Source: an uncultured Litoreibacter sp.
Lineage (GTDB): Bacteria; Pseudomonadota; Alphaproteobacteria; Rhodobacterales; Rhodobacteraceae
Direction: 5' to 3'
DNA length: 64,000 nucleotides
Assembly: GCF_947501785.1 (NCBI RefSeq)
Contig: NZ_CANMXB010000001.1
Span: 806,001-870,000 of the forward strand
The position numbers and the translations under genes were made by a program. Shown in pieces: positions 54,776 to 63,689 of this stretch (positions are counted from its first letter, which is position 1; each line of letters opens with the position of its first letter). The notes under the pieces were generated by a model. It had not been told where the DNA came from, did not search any database, and saw nothing but the letters and a program-made list of their open reading frames with translations.

Positions 54776-54804
54776 TGATTAGGTTATGAAATGAGTGTAA
54801 TTCC
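54776..54804 (+). promoter_or_regulatory. Candidate soxR promoter
   Basis: TTGATT (54776-54781) and TAATTC (54799-54804) are 17 bp apart on the plus strand. The SoxR box at 54803-54820 would then cover the transcription start, consistent with negative autoregulation. Confidence 0.45.
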
Positions 54805-54824
54805 TTATGTTAACTTGAGGTCAA
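54794..54824 (-). promoter_or_regulatory. SoxR box inside a 19-bp-spacer promoter
   Basis: CCTTATGTTAACTTGAGG (54803-54820) matches the SoxR operator CCTCAAGTTAACTTGAGG in 16 of 18 bases. On the minus strand it lies between -35 TTGACC (plus 54819-54824) and -10 TACACT (plus 54794-54799), a 19-bp spacer as in MerR-family-activated promoters, directed at the VOC gene. Confidence 0.85.
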
Positions 54825-54837
54825 ACGGAGAATATCC

Positions 54838-55308
54838 ATGAAAGCCAATGCGTTGGGAAAACGCGGTCTGTCGATTGGGCAATTGTCGGAGCGTACCGGG
54901 CTGACTGTTTCGGCGATCCGGTACTACGAGTCGGAGGGGTTGGTGCAGGCCTGGCGCACCGATGGCGGGCAGCGGCGGTTTGACCGGGCTGATATTAGGC
55001 GGCTGTCCTTTGTTATGATCAGCCAGGAGCTGGGGTTTTCGCTGGCGCAGATCAGACAGCATCTGGACGGCCTGCCGCAGGGGCGCACCCCAACGCAAGC
55101 GGATTGGACCCGGATTGCCGCGGGATTCCGCAGCGACATCGATGCGCGGATCGAGGGATTGCAGACCTTGCGAGACCGGCTGGACGGCTGCATCGGCTGC
55201 GGGTGTTTGTCGCTGAAACGCTGCGCGTTATGGAACCCGCGCGACCGGGCGCGGCAATACGGCACCGGCCCGCGCTACCTGCGCGGCGACCCAGACGAGA
55301 TTGATTGA
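54838..55308 (+). CDS. soxR: Redox-sensitive transcriptional activator SoxR
   Basis: 156 residues of the MerR family. The helix-turn-helix is LSIGQLSERTGLTVSAIRYYESEGLV, followed by RRFDRADIRRLSFVMISQELGFSLAQIRQHL. The [2Fe-2S] ligands are in CIGCGCLSLKRC near residues 120-131, the SoxR signature C-x2-C-x-C-x5-C. Oxidation of that cluster by redox-cycling compounds activates target promoters. No soxS gene follows; the divergent VOC gene is the evident target. Confidence 0.96.
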   Translation: MKANALGKRGLSIGQLSERTGLTVSAIRYYESEGLVQAWRTDGGQRRFDRADIRRLSFVMISQELGFSLAQIRQHLDGLPQGRTPTQADWTRIAAGFRSDIDARIEGLQTLRDRLDGCIGCGCLSLKRCALWNPRDRARQYGTGPRYLRGDPDEID

Positions 55309-55383
55309 AACAATCACCATTTGCGATTTGACTTCCCACGCGGCGGCTGGCTCCATCCGCCGAAAAGCGAACAGGAGGCGCAG

Positions 55384-56553
55384 ATGCAGCTATCTCAGCG
55401 AATTTCGGGACTGACGGCCGGCGGCTCGGACGGGTGGGACGTGTTCTACCGCGCGCGGGGCATGGTGGCGGATGGCGTCCCGGTGACCGAGCTGACGATT
55501 GGCGAGCATGACATCCGCACGGACCCGACCATTTTGGCCGCGATGAACGCGTCCGCCAAAGGCGGGCATACGGGCTACGCCATGGTGCCCGGCGTCGGCG
55601 ACCTTCGCGACGAGGTGGCGACGCGGCTTCAAACGCGTACCGGCGTGGCGACAACCCGCGACAATGTGGTGATCACGCCGGGGGGCCAGGCGGCGCTGTT
55701 CGCGGCGCATCATGCGACCTGTGACGAGGGCGACGTGGCGCTTTACTGCGACCCTTATTACGCCACTTACCCCGGCACCATCCGCGGCGTCGGCGCGGTG
55801 CCACGCGCGATTGTAACGTCGCCGGAACAGGCGTTTCAGCCCTCCTTTGTCGACATCGCCAAGCAGGCGCGCGGGGCGCGGTCACTGCTGGTGAACACGC
55901 CGAACAACCCGACGGGCGTGGTTTATGATCGCGCGACCGTTGAAGGGATTGCTCGGGCATGTTGCGAATACGACCTGTGGTGCATTTCCGACGAGGTGTA
56001 TGACACGCAGGTTTGGGAGGGGGAGCATATCTCCCCCCGTACCATGGACGGTATGGCGGAGCGCACGCTTGTGGTGGGCTCCATGTCCAAGAGCCACGCC
56101 ATGACCGGCAGCCGCGTGGGATGGGTCGCGGGGCCTGCGCCTGTCATTGAGCAGCTGATCAACCTGGCCACTCACACCACCTACGGCGTGCCGGGCTACA
56201 TCCAGGACGCCGCGCTGTTTGCTTTGAACGAAGGGCCCGCGCTGGAGGAAAAGGTGGCCGCGCCGTTTCAGCGGCGGCGCCTAGTGGCGCAAGGGTTGAT
56301 CGCCACGCAAAACGTCGCCAAGCTGGTCCCCTCGGGCGGGGCTATGTATCTGATGCTGGATATGCGCGCGACTGGCCTGTCGGGCGAGGACTTCGCCAAC
56401 CGGCTATTGGACGCCCACCAAATTGCCGTGATGCCGGGCGAAAGCTTTGGCACCGCTGCCGCTGGCCATATCCGCGTGGCGATGACGGTAGATGACGACG
56501 CGTTTGTTGCCGCCCTGACCACCGTTTTGAACTTTGCAGGAGACCTTGTCTGA
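55384..56553 (+). CDS. PLP-dependent aminotransferase (class I/II)
   Basis: 389 residues from ATG 55384, preceded by GGAGGCG; the open frame starts further upstream without support. The fold-type I landmarks are VPGVGDLRDEVATRL, VITPGGQAALFAAHHA, NTPNNPTGVVYDRATV, SDEVYD and the PLP lysine in GSMSKSHAMTGSRVGWVAG. The family includes aspartate and aromatic aminotransferases; the substrate is not decided by sequence alone. Its stop overlaps the next gene's start by one base, so the two are coupled. Confidence 0.9.
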   Translation: MQLSQRISGLTAGGSDGWDVFYRARGMVADGVPVTELTIGEHDIRTDPTILAAMNASAKGGHTGYAMVPGVGDLRDEVATRLQTRTGVATTRDNVVITPGGQAALFAAHHATCDEGDVALYCDPYYATYPGTIRGVGAVPRAIVTSPEQAFQPSFVDIAKQARGARSLLVNTPNNPTGVVYDRATVEGIARACCEYDLWCISDEVYDTQVWEGEHISPRTMDGMAERTLVVGSMSKSHAMTGSRVGWVAGPAPVIEQLINLATHTTYGVPGYIQDAALFALNEGPALEEKVAAPFQRRRLVAQGLIATQNVAKLVPSGGAMYLMLDMRATGLSGEDFANRLLDAHQIAVMPGESFGTAAAGHIRVAMTVDDDAFVAALTTVLNFAGDLV

Positions 56554-57353
56554 TGCCGACATTCAGAGAGCTTCATAAACCCGGCGACCCGTTCATCCTG
56601 GCCAATGCCTGGGACGTGGGGTCGGCCAAGATGCTGGCGGCGATGGGGGCGCGGGCGCTTGCGACGTCCTCCGCGGCATACGCGTTCACCTTGGGGGTGC
56701 CAGATGGCGGGCAGGTTTCGATGGATGCGCATCTGGCGCATGCGCAAGACCTGGTTGCCGCCACCGACCTGCCGGTATCTGGCGATATGGAAGATGGCTA
56801 CGGCCCCTCCCCCGAAGATTGCGAGGACTGCGTACGGCTGTCGGCGGAAGCCGGGCTGTCCGGCATATGCATCGAGGACACCATCGGGGCCTCTGCGAAG
56901 TATTACGATTTTGACCTGGCGGTCGAGCGCGTCAGGGCGGCGAGCGCCGCGGCTCGTGCTTTGGCTGACGATTTTTTCTTTGTCGCACGCGCCGACGGTG
57001 TGATGACCGGCGGGTACGATATTGAAGAGGCGCTGCGCCGCGTCAAAGCCTTTGACGCCGCCGGAGCGGACGGCATCTATGTACCGCTTCCCAAAAGCTT
57101 TGACGACCTCAAACGCGTTGTTGCGGCCACTGACAAACCAGTGAACGTGCTCGCGGCAGGCCCCTATGCCAAATTCAGCCGCGCCGATTATGCCAAAGCC
57201 GGACTGGCGCGTATCTCGCTTGGCTCCGCCCTGGCGCGGGTGACGCACCGCGCCATCCACGACGCGGCACAGGCGATGTTTGGTGAGGGCGACTTCGGCC
57301 CGCTCACACAGGCCTTGCCAGGCTCCGTTGTTGACCCGATGCTAGGAGAATAG
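56553..57353 (+). CDS. Isocitrate lyase/PEP mutase family enzyme
   Basis: 266 residues. The family signatures are DMEDGYGPSPEDCEDCV (metal-binding acidic residues), IEDTIG and VARADGVMTGGYDIEEALRRVKAFDAAGADGIYVP, with NVLAAG near 200. The cysteine of true isocitrate lyases (KKCGH) is absent, so it is likely a carboxyphosphonoenolpyruvate mutase-like or oxaloacetate-decarboxylase-like member. Pairing with an aminotransferase suggests breakdown of an amino or keto acid; the substrate is unknown. Confidence 0.88.
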   Translation: MPTFRELHKPGDPFILANAWDVGSAKMLAAMGARALATSSAAYAFTLGVPDGGQVSMDAHLAHAQDLVAATDLPVSGDMEDGYGPSPEDCEDCVRLSAEAGLSGICIEDTIGASAKYYDFDLAVERVRAASAAARALADDFFFVARADGVMTGGYDIEEALRRVKAFDAAGADGIYVPLPKSFDDLKRVVAATDKPVNVLAAGPYAKFSRADYAKAGLARISLGSALARVTHRAIHDAAQAMFGEGDFGPLTQALPGSVVDPMLGE

Positions 57354-57364
57354 ATCGAGCAGAG

Positions 57365-58480
57365 ATGAGGGGCTCTATGTTTGTTTTTCAACGCGTACGC
57401 GGCGCTGCGGTAACCTTATGCGCGGCGATTCTGGTTTGGGGCGTACTGATGCTGCCCGCCGCCGCGAAGGACTTGCCGGATTACGTCTCTGTCTATGTCA
57501 ACGATTTCGCCGACATTCTATCGCCCGAGACCGAGGCCGAGCTGACCCGCATTCTGCAACAGGCCCGCGAGGCGCGCGACCACGAGATGACGGTGGTGAC
57601 CATCAAGAGCCGCCACGCCTATGGCGGGTTCCGCGACATCGCCTCCTTCTCAGACCAATTGTTCAACAAATGGGGCGTCGGCAACGCAGAGCGCAATGAC
57701 GGTCTGATGATGGTTGTCGCCGTAGAGGACCGCGACATGCGTATCGCCCTGGGGTCCGGCTACCGCGCGCGGTATGACGGAATCGCCAAGCGGATCATCG
57801 ACAGCATCGTGATCCCCGCCTTCAAAGATGGCCGGATGGAACAGGGCATCCTGGAGGGCACCCGCGCCAGCCTGGACCGGCTGCAACTGGACACGCGCCC
57901 CGCGTCCGAACTGTCACCGATGGAGCGGGTGCAGCGCTGGACCGACGAGGACCCCAAACGAAAGGTTCTGCTGGTCATTCTGGGAATTTTCGGCGCCCCG
58001 ATCACAGCGATACTCGGCTTTTTCGGCATCCGCTGGGGCGTGCGCAACGCACCGCGCAAATGTCCTGAATGCGGCCGGCGCATGGTCCGGCTGGGAGACG
58101 TGCAGGAGGACCAATACCTGGACGCAGGCCAACTGGTAGAGGAGCGGCTCAATTCCAAGGATTATGGCGTCTGGGTCTGCGAATATGACGACCACATCAT
58201 GGTCAAGGGCTACCCCAAAGTGTTTTCGAGCCACGGGGCGTGCCCCAATTGCCGATACAAGACCTACCATACCCGCACCACGGTGTTGCGGAACGCCACG
58301 ACGTCGTCCACCGGGTTGAAGCGGTTGGATCACAGCTGCAAAAACTGCGGACATACCGCGTCAGAGGACCGGACGATTCCGCGTAGAACGCAAAGCTCTT
58401 CCTCCTCCTCTTCAAGTGGCGGGTCATCCAGCTTTGGCGGCGGCAGTTCGTCGGGCGGGGGCGCGTCGGGCAGCTGGTAA
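57365..58480 (+). CDS. TPM-domain membrane protein with zinc-ribbon and Gly/Ser tail
   Basis: 371 residues: signal/anchor at about 10-34, a TPM phosphatase-like domain (about 38-185) with YVNDFADILSPETEAELTRIL, KWGVGNAERNDGLMMVVAVEDRDMRIALGSGYR, a membrane segment near 199-221 (VLLVILGIFGAPITAILGFF), then a zinc-ribbon-like CPECGRRM with CPNCRYK and CKNCGH. The end is a Ser/Gly-rich tail. TPM proteins are found in photosystem-repair and stress contexts; this arrangement resembles YgcG. An ATG at 57377 is an alternative start. Confidence 0.88.
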   Translation: MRGSMFVFQRVRGAAVTLCAAILVWGVLMLPAAAKDLPDYVSVYVNDFADILSPETEAELTRILQQAREARDHEMTVVTIKSRHAYGGFRDIASFSDQLFNKWGVGNAERNDGLMMVVAVEDRDMRIALGSGYRARYDGIAKRIIDSIVIPAFKDGRMEQGILEGTRASLDRLQLDTRPASELSPMERVQRWTDEDPKRKVLLVILGIFGAPITAILGFFGIRWGVRNAPRKCPECGRRMVRLGDVQEDQYLDAGQLVEERLNSKDYGVWVCEYDDHIMVKGYPKVFSSHGACPNCRYKTYHTRTTVLRNATTSSTGLKRLDHSCKNCGHTASEDRTIPRRTQSSSSSSSSGGSSSFGGGSSSGGGASGSW

Positions 58481-58703
58481 GTGACGCATTTGGACCGCGA
58501 TGCCGCAAACAGAACAGATACGGCCCGACTGACCCCGCACCCTTTGCCCATGTCGGGGAGGCATCATGCAACGCAAGCGCTGCAAATTTGAGCTGGTCAC
58601 CATAACCATAGGGGCGCGCCGTGGCCGCGCCGCCAGAGGACGTCCGGCTGAGTGAAACCATCCTTCACCCTGCCCTGATGACCTTTTCCTATGAGACCAC
58701 GCC

Positions 58704-60260
58704 ATGACACAACACGCCCGTTCCCGCCGTTCCGGCGGCCGCGCCGCGCGGCACGCCCTTCGCGCAGCCCCCCTATCCGAGGATAAGCGCCCCATTCGCC
58801 CCGGCATGAGCGGCGGCACCTACAAACCCTTATCCGATACCGATATTGCCAGAATTCACGAGGCCGCGCTGCGCGCCTTGGAGGAAATCGGCCTGGCCGA
58901 CGCGCCACAATCGGGCATCGACCACATGGTCGCCGCCGGAGCCATTCTGGGCGATGACGGCCGCCTGAGATACCCTCGCGCGCTGGTCGAAGACATGTTG
59001 GCCAAGGCCTGCAAGAGCATCACCCTGCATGGCCGTGACCCGGCCCATGACCTGGACCTGTCGGGCACCAATGTGCATTACGGCACTGCAGGGGCCGCTG
59101 TGCATATGGTGGACGTGCATGGCCGCAACTACCGCGAGTCCACCGTGCAGGACCTGTTTGACGCCGCCAAGATCGTCAACACGCTGGACAACGTACATTT
59201 CCTGCAGCGCCCCATGGTGTGCCGCGACATTGCGGACAACGCGCAGATGGATCTCAACACCGTCTACGCCACGACACGCGGGACGATGAAACATATCGGG
59301 ACATCCTTTACCGAGGCCGCGTTTGTGCCCGACTGCGTCGAGCTGCTGCACATGATCGCGGGCGGTGAGGACAAATGGCGCGCGCGGCCTTTCATGTCCA
59401 ACAGCAACTGCTTCGTGGTCCCGCCGATGAAGTTCGCCACCGATGCCTGTTCGGTGATGGAGGTTTGCATTGAGGCCGGCATGCCGGTGTTGCTCTTGTC
59501 CGCTGGAATGGCCGGCGCGACCGCGCCGCCCACGGTGGCAGGGGCGATTGTGCAATCCGTTGCGGAATGCCTGGCGGGGATTGTCTATGTGAATTCGATC
59601 TCCCCCGGCCACCCCGCCATTTTCGGGACATGGCCGTTCGGGTTGGACCTGCGCACCGGCGCCATGTCGGTGGGATCAGGCGAACAGGCGCTGCTGACCG
59701 CAGGCTGCGCGCAGATGCACCACTTCTACGGCATTCCGGGCGGCGCTGCGGCAGGCGCATCCGATTCCAAGCTGCCCGACATGCAGGCGGGATGGGAGCA
59801 GATGTGTTCCAACGTCATGGCCGGGCTGTCGGGGCTGAACATGGTGTATGAGGCGGCGGGCATGCATGCCTCCCTGCTGGGGTTCTGCCACGAGTCGCTT
59901 ATTCTGGGCGACGACCTGATCGGCCAGGCGCAACGCTGCGTGCGTGGCATTGAGGTGGAAGATACCGACCTCGCGCTGGAGGAGATTCGCGCGACATGTC
60001 TGGGCACGGACGGATCGGGCCTTGGGCCGGGGCATTACCTGGGCACCGACCAGACGCTGGGCCTGATGGAATCGAATTACGTGTACCCGAGTTTGGGCGA
60101 CCGCACCTCCCCCAAGGAATGGGCGGAGAAGGACAAGCCGGACCTGCTGAAAAACGCAACCGCCCGCAAGGAGGCCATCTTGGCCGCGCCGTCAGAAGCG
60201 GAGTTTGACCCCATGTTGGACGCGGCCATCCGCAAGCGGTTTACGATCCATTTAGACTAG
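58704..60260 (+). CDS. Trimethylamine methyltransferase (MttB) family, non-pyrrolysine
   Basis: 518 residues of the MttB/MtgB family, sense throughout with no in-frame TAG, so it does not carry pyrrolysine. Landmarks are SDTDIARIHEAALRALEEIGL, VHYGTAGAAVHMVDVHGRNYRESTVQDLFDAAKI and NSISPGHPAIFGTWPFGLDLRTGAMSVGSGEQALL. Non-pyrrolysine members demethylate glycine betaine or other quaternary amines and pass the methyl group to a corrinoid protein; none is adjacent. The end overlaps the converging DUF2189 gene by 20 bp. Confidence 0.93.
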   Translation: MTQHARSRRSGGRAARHALRAAPLSEDKRPIRPGMSGGTYKPLSDTDIARIHEAALRALEEIGLADAPQSGIDHMVAAGAILGDDGRLRYPRALVEDMLAKACKSITLHGRDPAHDLDLSGTNVHYGTAGAAVHMVDVHGRNYRESTVQDLFDAAKIVNTLDNVHFLQRPMVCRDIADNAQMDLNTVYATTRGTMKHIGTSFTEAAFVPDCVELLHMIAGGEDKWRARPFMSNSNCFVVPPMKFATDACSVMEVCIEAGMPVLLLSAGMAGATAPPTVAGAIVQSVAECLAGIVYVNSISPGHPAIFGTWPFGLDLRTGAMSVGSGEQALLTAGCAQMHHFYGIPGGAAAGASDSKLPDMQAGWEQMCSNVMAGLSGLNMVYEAAGMHASLLGFCHESLILGDDLIGQAQRCVRGIEVEDTDLALEEIRATCLGTDGSGLGPGHYLGTDQTLGLMESNYVYPSLGDRTSPKEWAEKDKPDLLKNATARKEAILAAPSEAEFDPMLDAAIRKRFTIHLD

Positions 60261-60993
60261 GGCGTATCCGCGTATAAAGGTGCCAGGTCGCGTGGCCCAG
60301 CACCGGCAGCACCACCAGCAGGCCAATAAACATCGGGATCAGCGCCAGAAACACCAGTGCCCCGATGCACGCGCCCCATACCAGCAGCACCGGCCAGTGG
60401 GCCGCGAATGCCTTTAACGACGTCAGCATGGCGGTGATGAAATCAATGTCGCGGTCCAGCAGCAAGGGCAAAGAGACCACCGTCATGGCGAAGGTCAGCA
60501 CCGCGACTATGCCGCCGGCGACGAACTGAAAGGCCAGCATCGAGAGGCCTGTGGGGGTCATGAACACCTCCCACGAGGTGGAGATGTTGGTCAGCGACAT
60601 GTTGCCCAAGAACAGCGCGAAGGACATATGCGCAAAGAAGCTCCAGAACAGGAAGATCACCACCAGCAACGCGCCTATGTAGGGCGTCTGCGCGCCGCGC
60701 TGGTTCCAGACAACGCCGAGGATGGACAACCAGGTAAACGGCTCCCCCGCCTCCAACCGGCGGCTGATCTCATAGAGACCAACGGCCGCGAACGGGGCCA
60801 CCAGCGGGAAGCCCAGGCTGAGAAACAAGGTCCAGGTAAAGCTGCCTGCCTTAAGCGTGATCAGCACAAAGCCGGTCAGGACGTAGAACGCGCTGAAAAA
60901 CAGCCCGAAGGCCGGTGCCCGCAGGAAGTCTCTGACCCCGGCGTTGAGCGCCTGGCCGATATCGCTAAGCGACAATGTGTGCGCCGTGGTCAT
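60241..60993 (-). CDS. DUF2189 family membrane protein
   Basis: 250 residues with about six membrane segments (27-48, 52-76, 104-128, 153-175, 198-214 and 218-235). It opens LSLSDIGQALNAGVRDFLRAPAFGLFFSAFYVL, the usual DUF2189 start. The function of the family is unknown. It converges on the MttB homologue with a 20-bp tail-to-tail overlap and lies immediately downstream of eda on the minus strand. Confidence 0.88.
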   Translation of the reverse strand: MTTAHTLSLSDIGQALNAGVRDFLRAPAFGLFFSAFYVLTGFVLITLKAGSFTWTLFLSLGFPLVAPFAAVGLYEISRRLEAGEPFTWLSILGVVWNQRGAQTPYIGALLVVIFLFWSFFAHMSFALFLGNMSLTNISTSWEVFMTPTGLSMLAFQFVAGGIVAVLTFAMTVVSLPLLLDRDIDFITAMLTSLKAFAAHWPVLLVWGACIGALVFLALIPMFIGLLVVLPVLGHATWHLYTRIRPSLNGS

Positions 60994-61018
60994 GCGACCA
61001 CGTTAGCACGGGTCAGGT

Positions 61019-61660
61019 CTACCGTGGCAAGGCCGCCGCTTCGCGGGCCAAAGCTTCGATGCCGCCCCAGTCCCCTGCAGTGACCAAATTCTTGGGCGCC
61101 ACCCAAGAGCCGCCCGCGCAGACCACATTGGGCAGGCTCAGGTAGTCATTGGCGTTTTTCATCGACACCCCACCGGTCGGGCAGAAGCTGATCTGCGGGA
61201 TCGGGGCGCCAATACCCTTGAGCGCAGGCGCGCCGCCCGAGGCTTCCGCCGGGAAGAATTTCAGGACGGAATAGCCGCGTTCCAGCAGCCGCATCGCTTC
61301 TGACGCCGTGGCCGCACCTGGCAACAGGGGCAGGTCCGCATCCTCGCAGGCATCCAACAACATGTCGGTGGCACCGGGCGAGACGCCGAATGTGGCCCCT
61401 GCCTCCTTGGCATTCACCACGTCTTGCGGGGTCAGCAACGTGCCTGCGCCGACGACGCCGCCCTGGACCTTCGCCATCTCGGCGATTGCTCCCAACGCGG
61501 CTGGTGTCCTGAGCGTGACCTCAAGCGCGGGCAATCCGCCTGCAACCAAGGCCTTGGCCAACGGGCCCGCGTCCTTGGCGTCGTCGACCACCAGAACAGG
61601 GACGATCGGGGCCAGTTGGCAGATTTTCAGGGCGTCTTGGCTGGCTTGCATCGGCGTCAT
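61019..61660 (-). CDS. eda: 2-dehydro-3-deoxy-6-phosphogluconate aldolase
   Basis: 213 residues; cleaves KDPG to pyruvate and glyceraldehyde 3-phosphate. Active-site segments are LPALEVTLRTPAAL (catalytic Glu), GVVGAGTLLTPQDV, the Schiff-base lysine in VLKFFPAEASGG and CPTGGVSMKNANDYL. The frame is open upstream to 61840, but the ATG at 61660 fits the family; the extension includes the antisense terminator repeat. It follows edd by 94 bp. Confidence 0.97.
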   Translation of the reverse strand: MTPMQASQDALKICQLAPIVPVLVVDDAKDAGPLAKALVAGGLPALEVTLRTPAALGAIAEMAKVQGGVVGAGTLLTPQDVVNAKEAGATFGVSPGATDMLLDACEDADLPLLPGAATASEAMRLLERGYSVLKFFPAEASGGAPALKGIGAPIPQISFCPTGGVSMKNANDYLSLPNVVCAGGSWVAPKNLVTAGDWGGIEALAREAAALPR

Positions 61661-61688
61661 AACTGTCTTTCTTCTTGCAGGTGTCGGA

Positions 61689-61720
61689 GCCTCCGGCGGA
61701 GGTATTTTTGAAACAATGAT
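61689..61720 (+). repeat. Terminator-like repeat, copy 3, antisense between edd and eda
   Basis: GCCTCCGGCGGAGG followed by TATTTTTGAAACAATGAT, the same element as the terminators after pgi and the MFS gene. Here its T-run points along the plus strand, opposite to edd-eda transcription, so it cannot terminate that operon; it would stop antisense transcripts. Confidence 0.75.
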
Positions 61721-61754
61721 AGGGAATGGGTGCGTTTTACGCCACCACCCTCTC

Positions 61755-63560
61755 TTAGACCACGACCCCTGCCCCGTCATCGGCGCGGCCGACGGATTGG
61801 CGGAACACTTCAAACAGCTCGCGCCCGATGCCGTGGCCATTGTCGCTGAGATCTGGCGTTGCTGCGTCGCGTTCTGCCACGCCTTCGGTCAACACATCAA
61901 GCGTGCCGTTGACCGCATCCACGCGGATCATGTCGCCGTCCTGAATTTTGGCGATCAACCCGCCGTCCAACGCTTCGGGGGCCACGTGAATGGCGGCTGG
62001 CACCTTGCCGGACGCGCCGGACATGCGGCCGTCGGTGACGAGGGCCACGTTGAAGCCGCGGTCCTGCAACACGCTGAGTGTAGGCGTCAGCCCATGCAAT
62101 TCAGGCATGCCGTTGGCCTTGGGCCCCTGGAACCGCACGACGATGACGCAGTCGCGGTCCAGTTTATGGGCGCGCCACGCGGCTTTGACCTCGGCCTGGC
62201 CGGAGAACACCCGCGCAGGGGCTTCGATGATGTGACGGTCCGGGTCAACGGCGGACACTTTGATCACCCCGCGCCCAAGATTGCCTTGCAGCTGCTTCAG
62301 GCCGCCCGCTTTTTGGAACGGGTCCTTAGCAGGCCGCAAGATCTTTTCATTCTCGGATTTGGTGGCGCCTTTGCCCCAAGTCACCTCACCATCCTTTACA
62401 TGAGGTTCGGCGTGGTAGTCTTTGAGACCGTTGCCATAAACCGTTTTCGTGTCAGGATGGAGCAGGCCCGCTGAGAGCAGCTCGCCAATCATGTAGCCCA
62501 AGCCGCCGGCGGCGTGGAAATGGTTCACGTCGGCGAGGCCGTTGGGATAGACGCGCGCCATCAGCGGCGTGGCGTCGGACAGGTCGGACAGGTCCTGCAG
62601 GTCCAGCAACACGCCCGCTGCGCGCGCCATGGCGATGATGTGGATGACAAGATTGGTGGAGCCGCCCGTCGCCATCAGGCCGACAAGGCCGTTGACGAAG
62701 GTGCGTTCGTCCAGAATATCGCAGACAGGCGTGTATTGATTGCCGAGCTTGGTGATCTCCAGCGCTCGCTTGGTGGCGTGGCCGGTGAGCGCGTCGCGCA
62801 GTTCGGTGCCTGGGTTGACGAAGGACGCGCCGGGGAGGTGCAACCCCATGAATTCCATCAACATCTGGTTTGAGTTCGCCGTGCCGTAGAAGGTGCATGT
62901 GCCCGGTCCGTGGTAGGAGGCCATTTCGGCCTTCATCAGCGTCGCGCGGTCGCATTCGCCTTTGGCGAAGGCCTTGCGCACATTGGTTTTTTCGTCGTTC
63001 GGGATGCCCGACGTCATCGGGCCTGCTGGGATGAATATGCCCGGCAGGTAGCCGAAAGTGGCAGCCGCAATGACGAGGCCCGGCACAATCTTGTCGCAGA
63101 CACCCAGGTAAACAGCGGCATCGAACGTGTTGTGGCTGAGCGCCACGCCCGCCGACAGCGCGATGACGTCGCGCGAAAACAGCGACAGCTCCATGCCGAC
63201 CTGACCTTGGGTGACGCCGTCGCACATGGCGGGAACCCCGCCCGCAACCTGCGCCGTGGCGCCGTTCCTGCGGGCCACTTCTTTGATGAATTGTGGATAT
63301 TTTTCAAAGGGTTGGTGGGCGGACAGCATGTCATTGTAGCTGGTAACGATCCCCAGATTGGGCATCTTTTCGGCGACCAGAGCGTCCTTGTCAGCCCCCA
63401 TTGCCGCATAGGCATGGGCTTGATTGCCGCAGGTCAGATGGCCGCGGCGGGGCCCTTCCTCGGCGGCCTGAGCCATGCGCGAGAGGTATCGCGCGCGGGT
63501 GTGGCGCGAGCGTTGTATGATACGGTCTGTGACGGCTTCAATCGTGGAGTTGAGGGTCAT
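61755..63560 (-). CDS. edd: Phosphogluconate dehydratase
   Basis: 601 residues of the IlvD/Edd family; dehydrates 6-phosphogluconate to KDPG. The [4Fe-4S] cysteines are in [17 protein letters not shown], and [30 protein letters not shown], with [12 protein letters not shown] and the C-terminal [21 protein letters not shown]. Together with Eda it forms the Entner-Doudoroff pathway. It lies just downstream of a sugar-ABC ATPase gene on the same strand, with a LacI-type palindrome in its promoter region. Confidence 0.98.
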   Translation of the reverse strand: MTLNSTIEAVTDRIIQRSRHTRARYLSRMAQAAEEGPRRGHLTCGNQAHAYAAMGADKDALVAEKMPNLGIVTSYNDMLSAHQPFEKYPQFIKEVARRNGATAQVAGGVPAMCDGVTQGQVGMELSLFSRDVIALSAGVALSHNTFDAAVYLGVCDKIVPGLVIAAATFGYLPGIFIPAGPMTSGIPNDEKTNVRKAFAKGECDRATLMKAEMASYHGPGTCTFYGTANSNQMLMEFMGLHLPGASFVNPGTELRDALTGHATKRALEITKLGNQYTPVCDILDERTFVNGLVGLMATGGSTNLVIHIIAMARAAGVLLDLQDLSDLSDATPLMARVYPNGLADVNHFHAAGGLGYMIGELLSAGLLHPDTKTVYGNGLKDYHAEPHVKDGEVTWGKGATKSENEKILRPAKDPFQKAGGLKQLQGNLGRGVIKVSAVDPDRHIIEAPARVFSGQAEVKAAWRAHKLDRDCVIVVRFQGPKANGMPELHGLTPTLSVLQDRGFNVALVTDGRMSGASGKVPAAIHVAPEALDGGLIAKIQDGDMIRVDAVNGTLDVLTEGVAERDAATPDLSDNGHGIGRELFEVFRQSVGRADDGAGVVV

Positions 63561-63591
63561 AATGCTCTCCTGCGTTGCCGGTCAGATAGCG

Positions 63592-63607
63592 CTGTTAGCG
63601 CTAACAG
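63592..63607. promoter_or_regulatory. LacI-type operator upstream of edd
   Basis: CTGTTAGCGCTAACAG is a perfect 16-bp palindrome with the central CG of LacI-family operators, 31 bp before the edd start. A 12/14 match to its core lies before zwf (38215-38228). Confidence 0.75.
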
Positions 63608-63689
63608 TCCAGTAGGAAAACGCATAAAACCAACGTCTGAAAAACGTCTACTTTGCTTATGGACAACGTATAGACGCAGCCTCGCTGAC

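Noticed and set aside
58704-60260. Pyrrolysine-containing methyltransferase
   Set aside because: The gene is open without an in-frame TAG at the position where pyrrolysine would be, so it is the non-pyrrolysine type.
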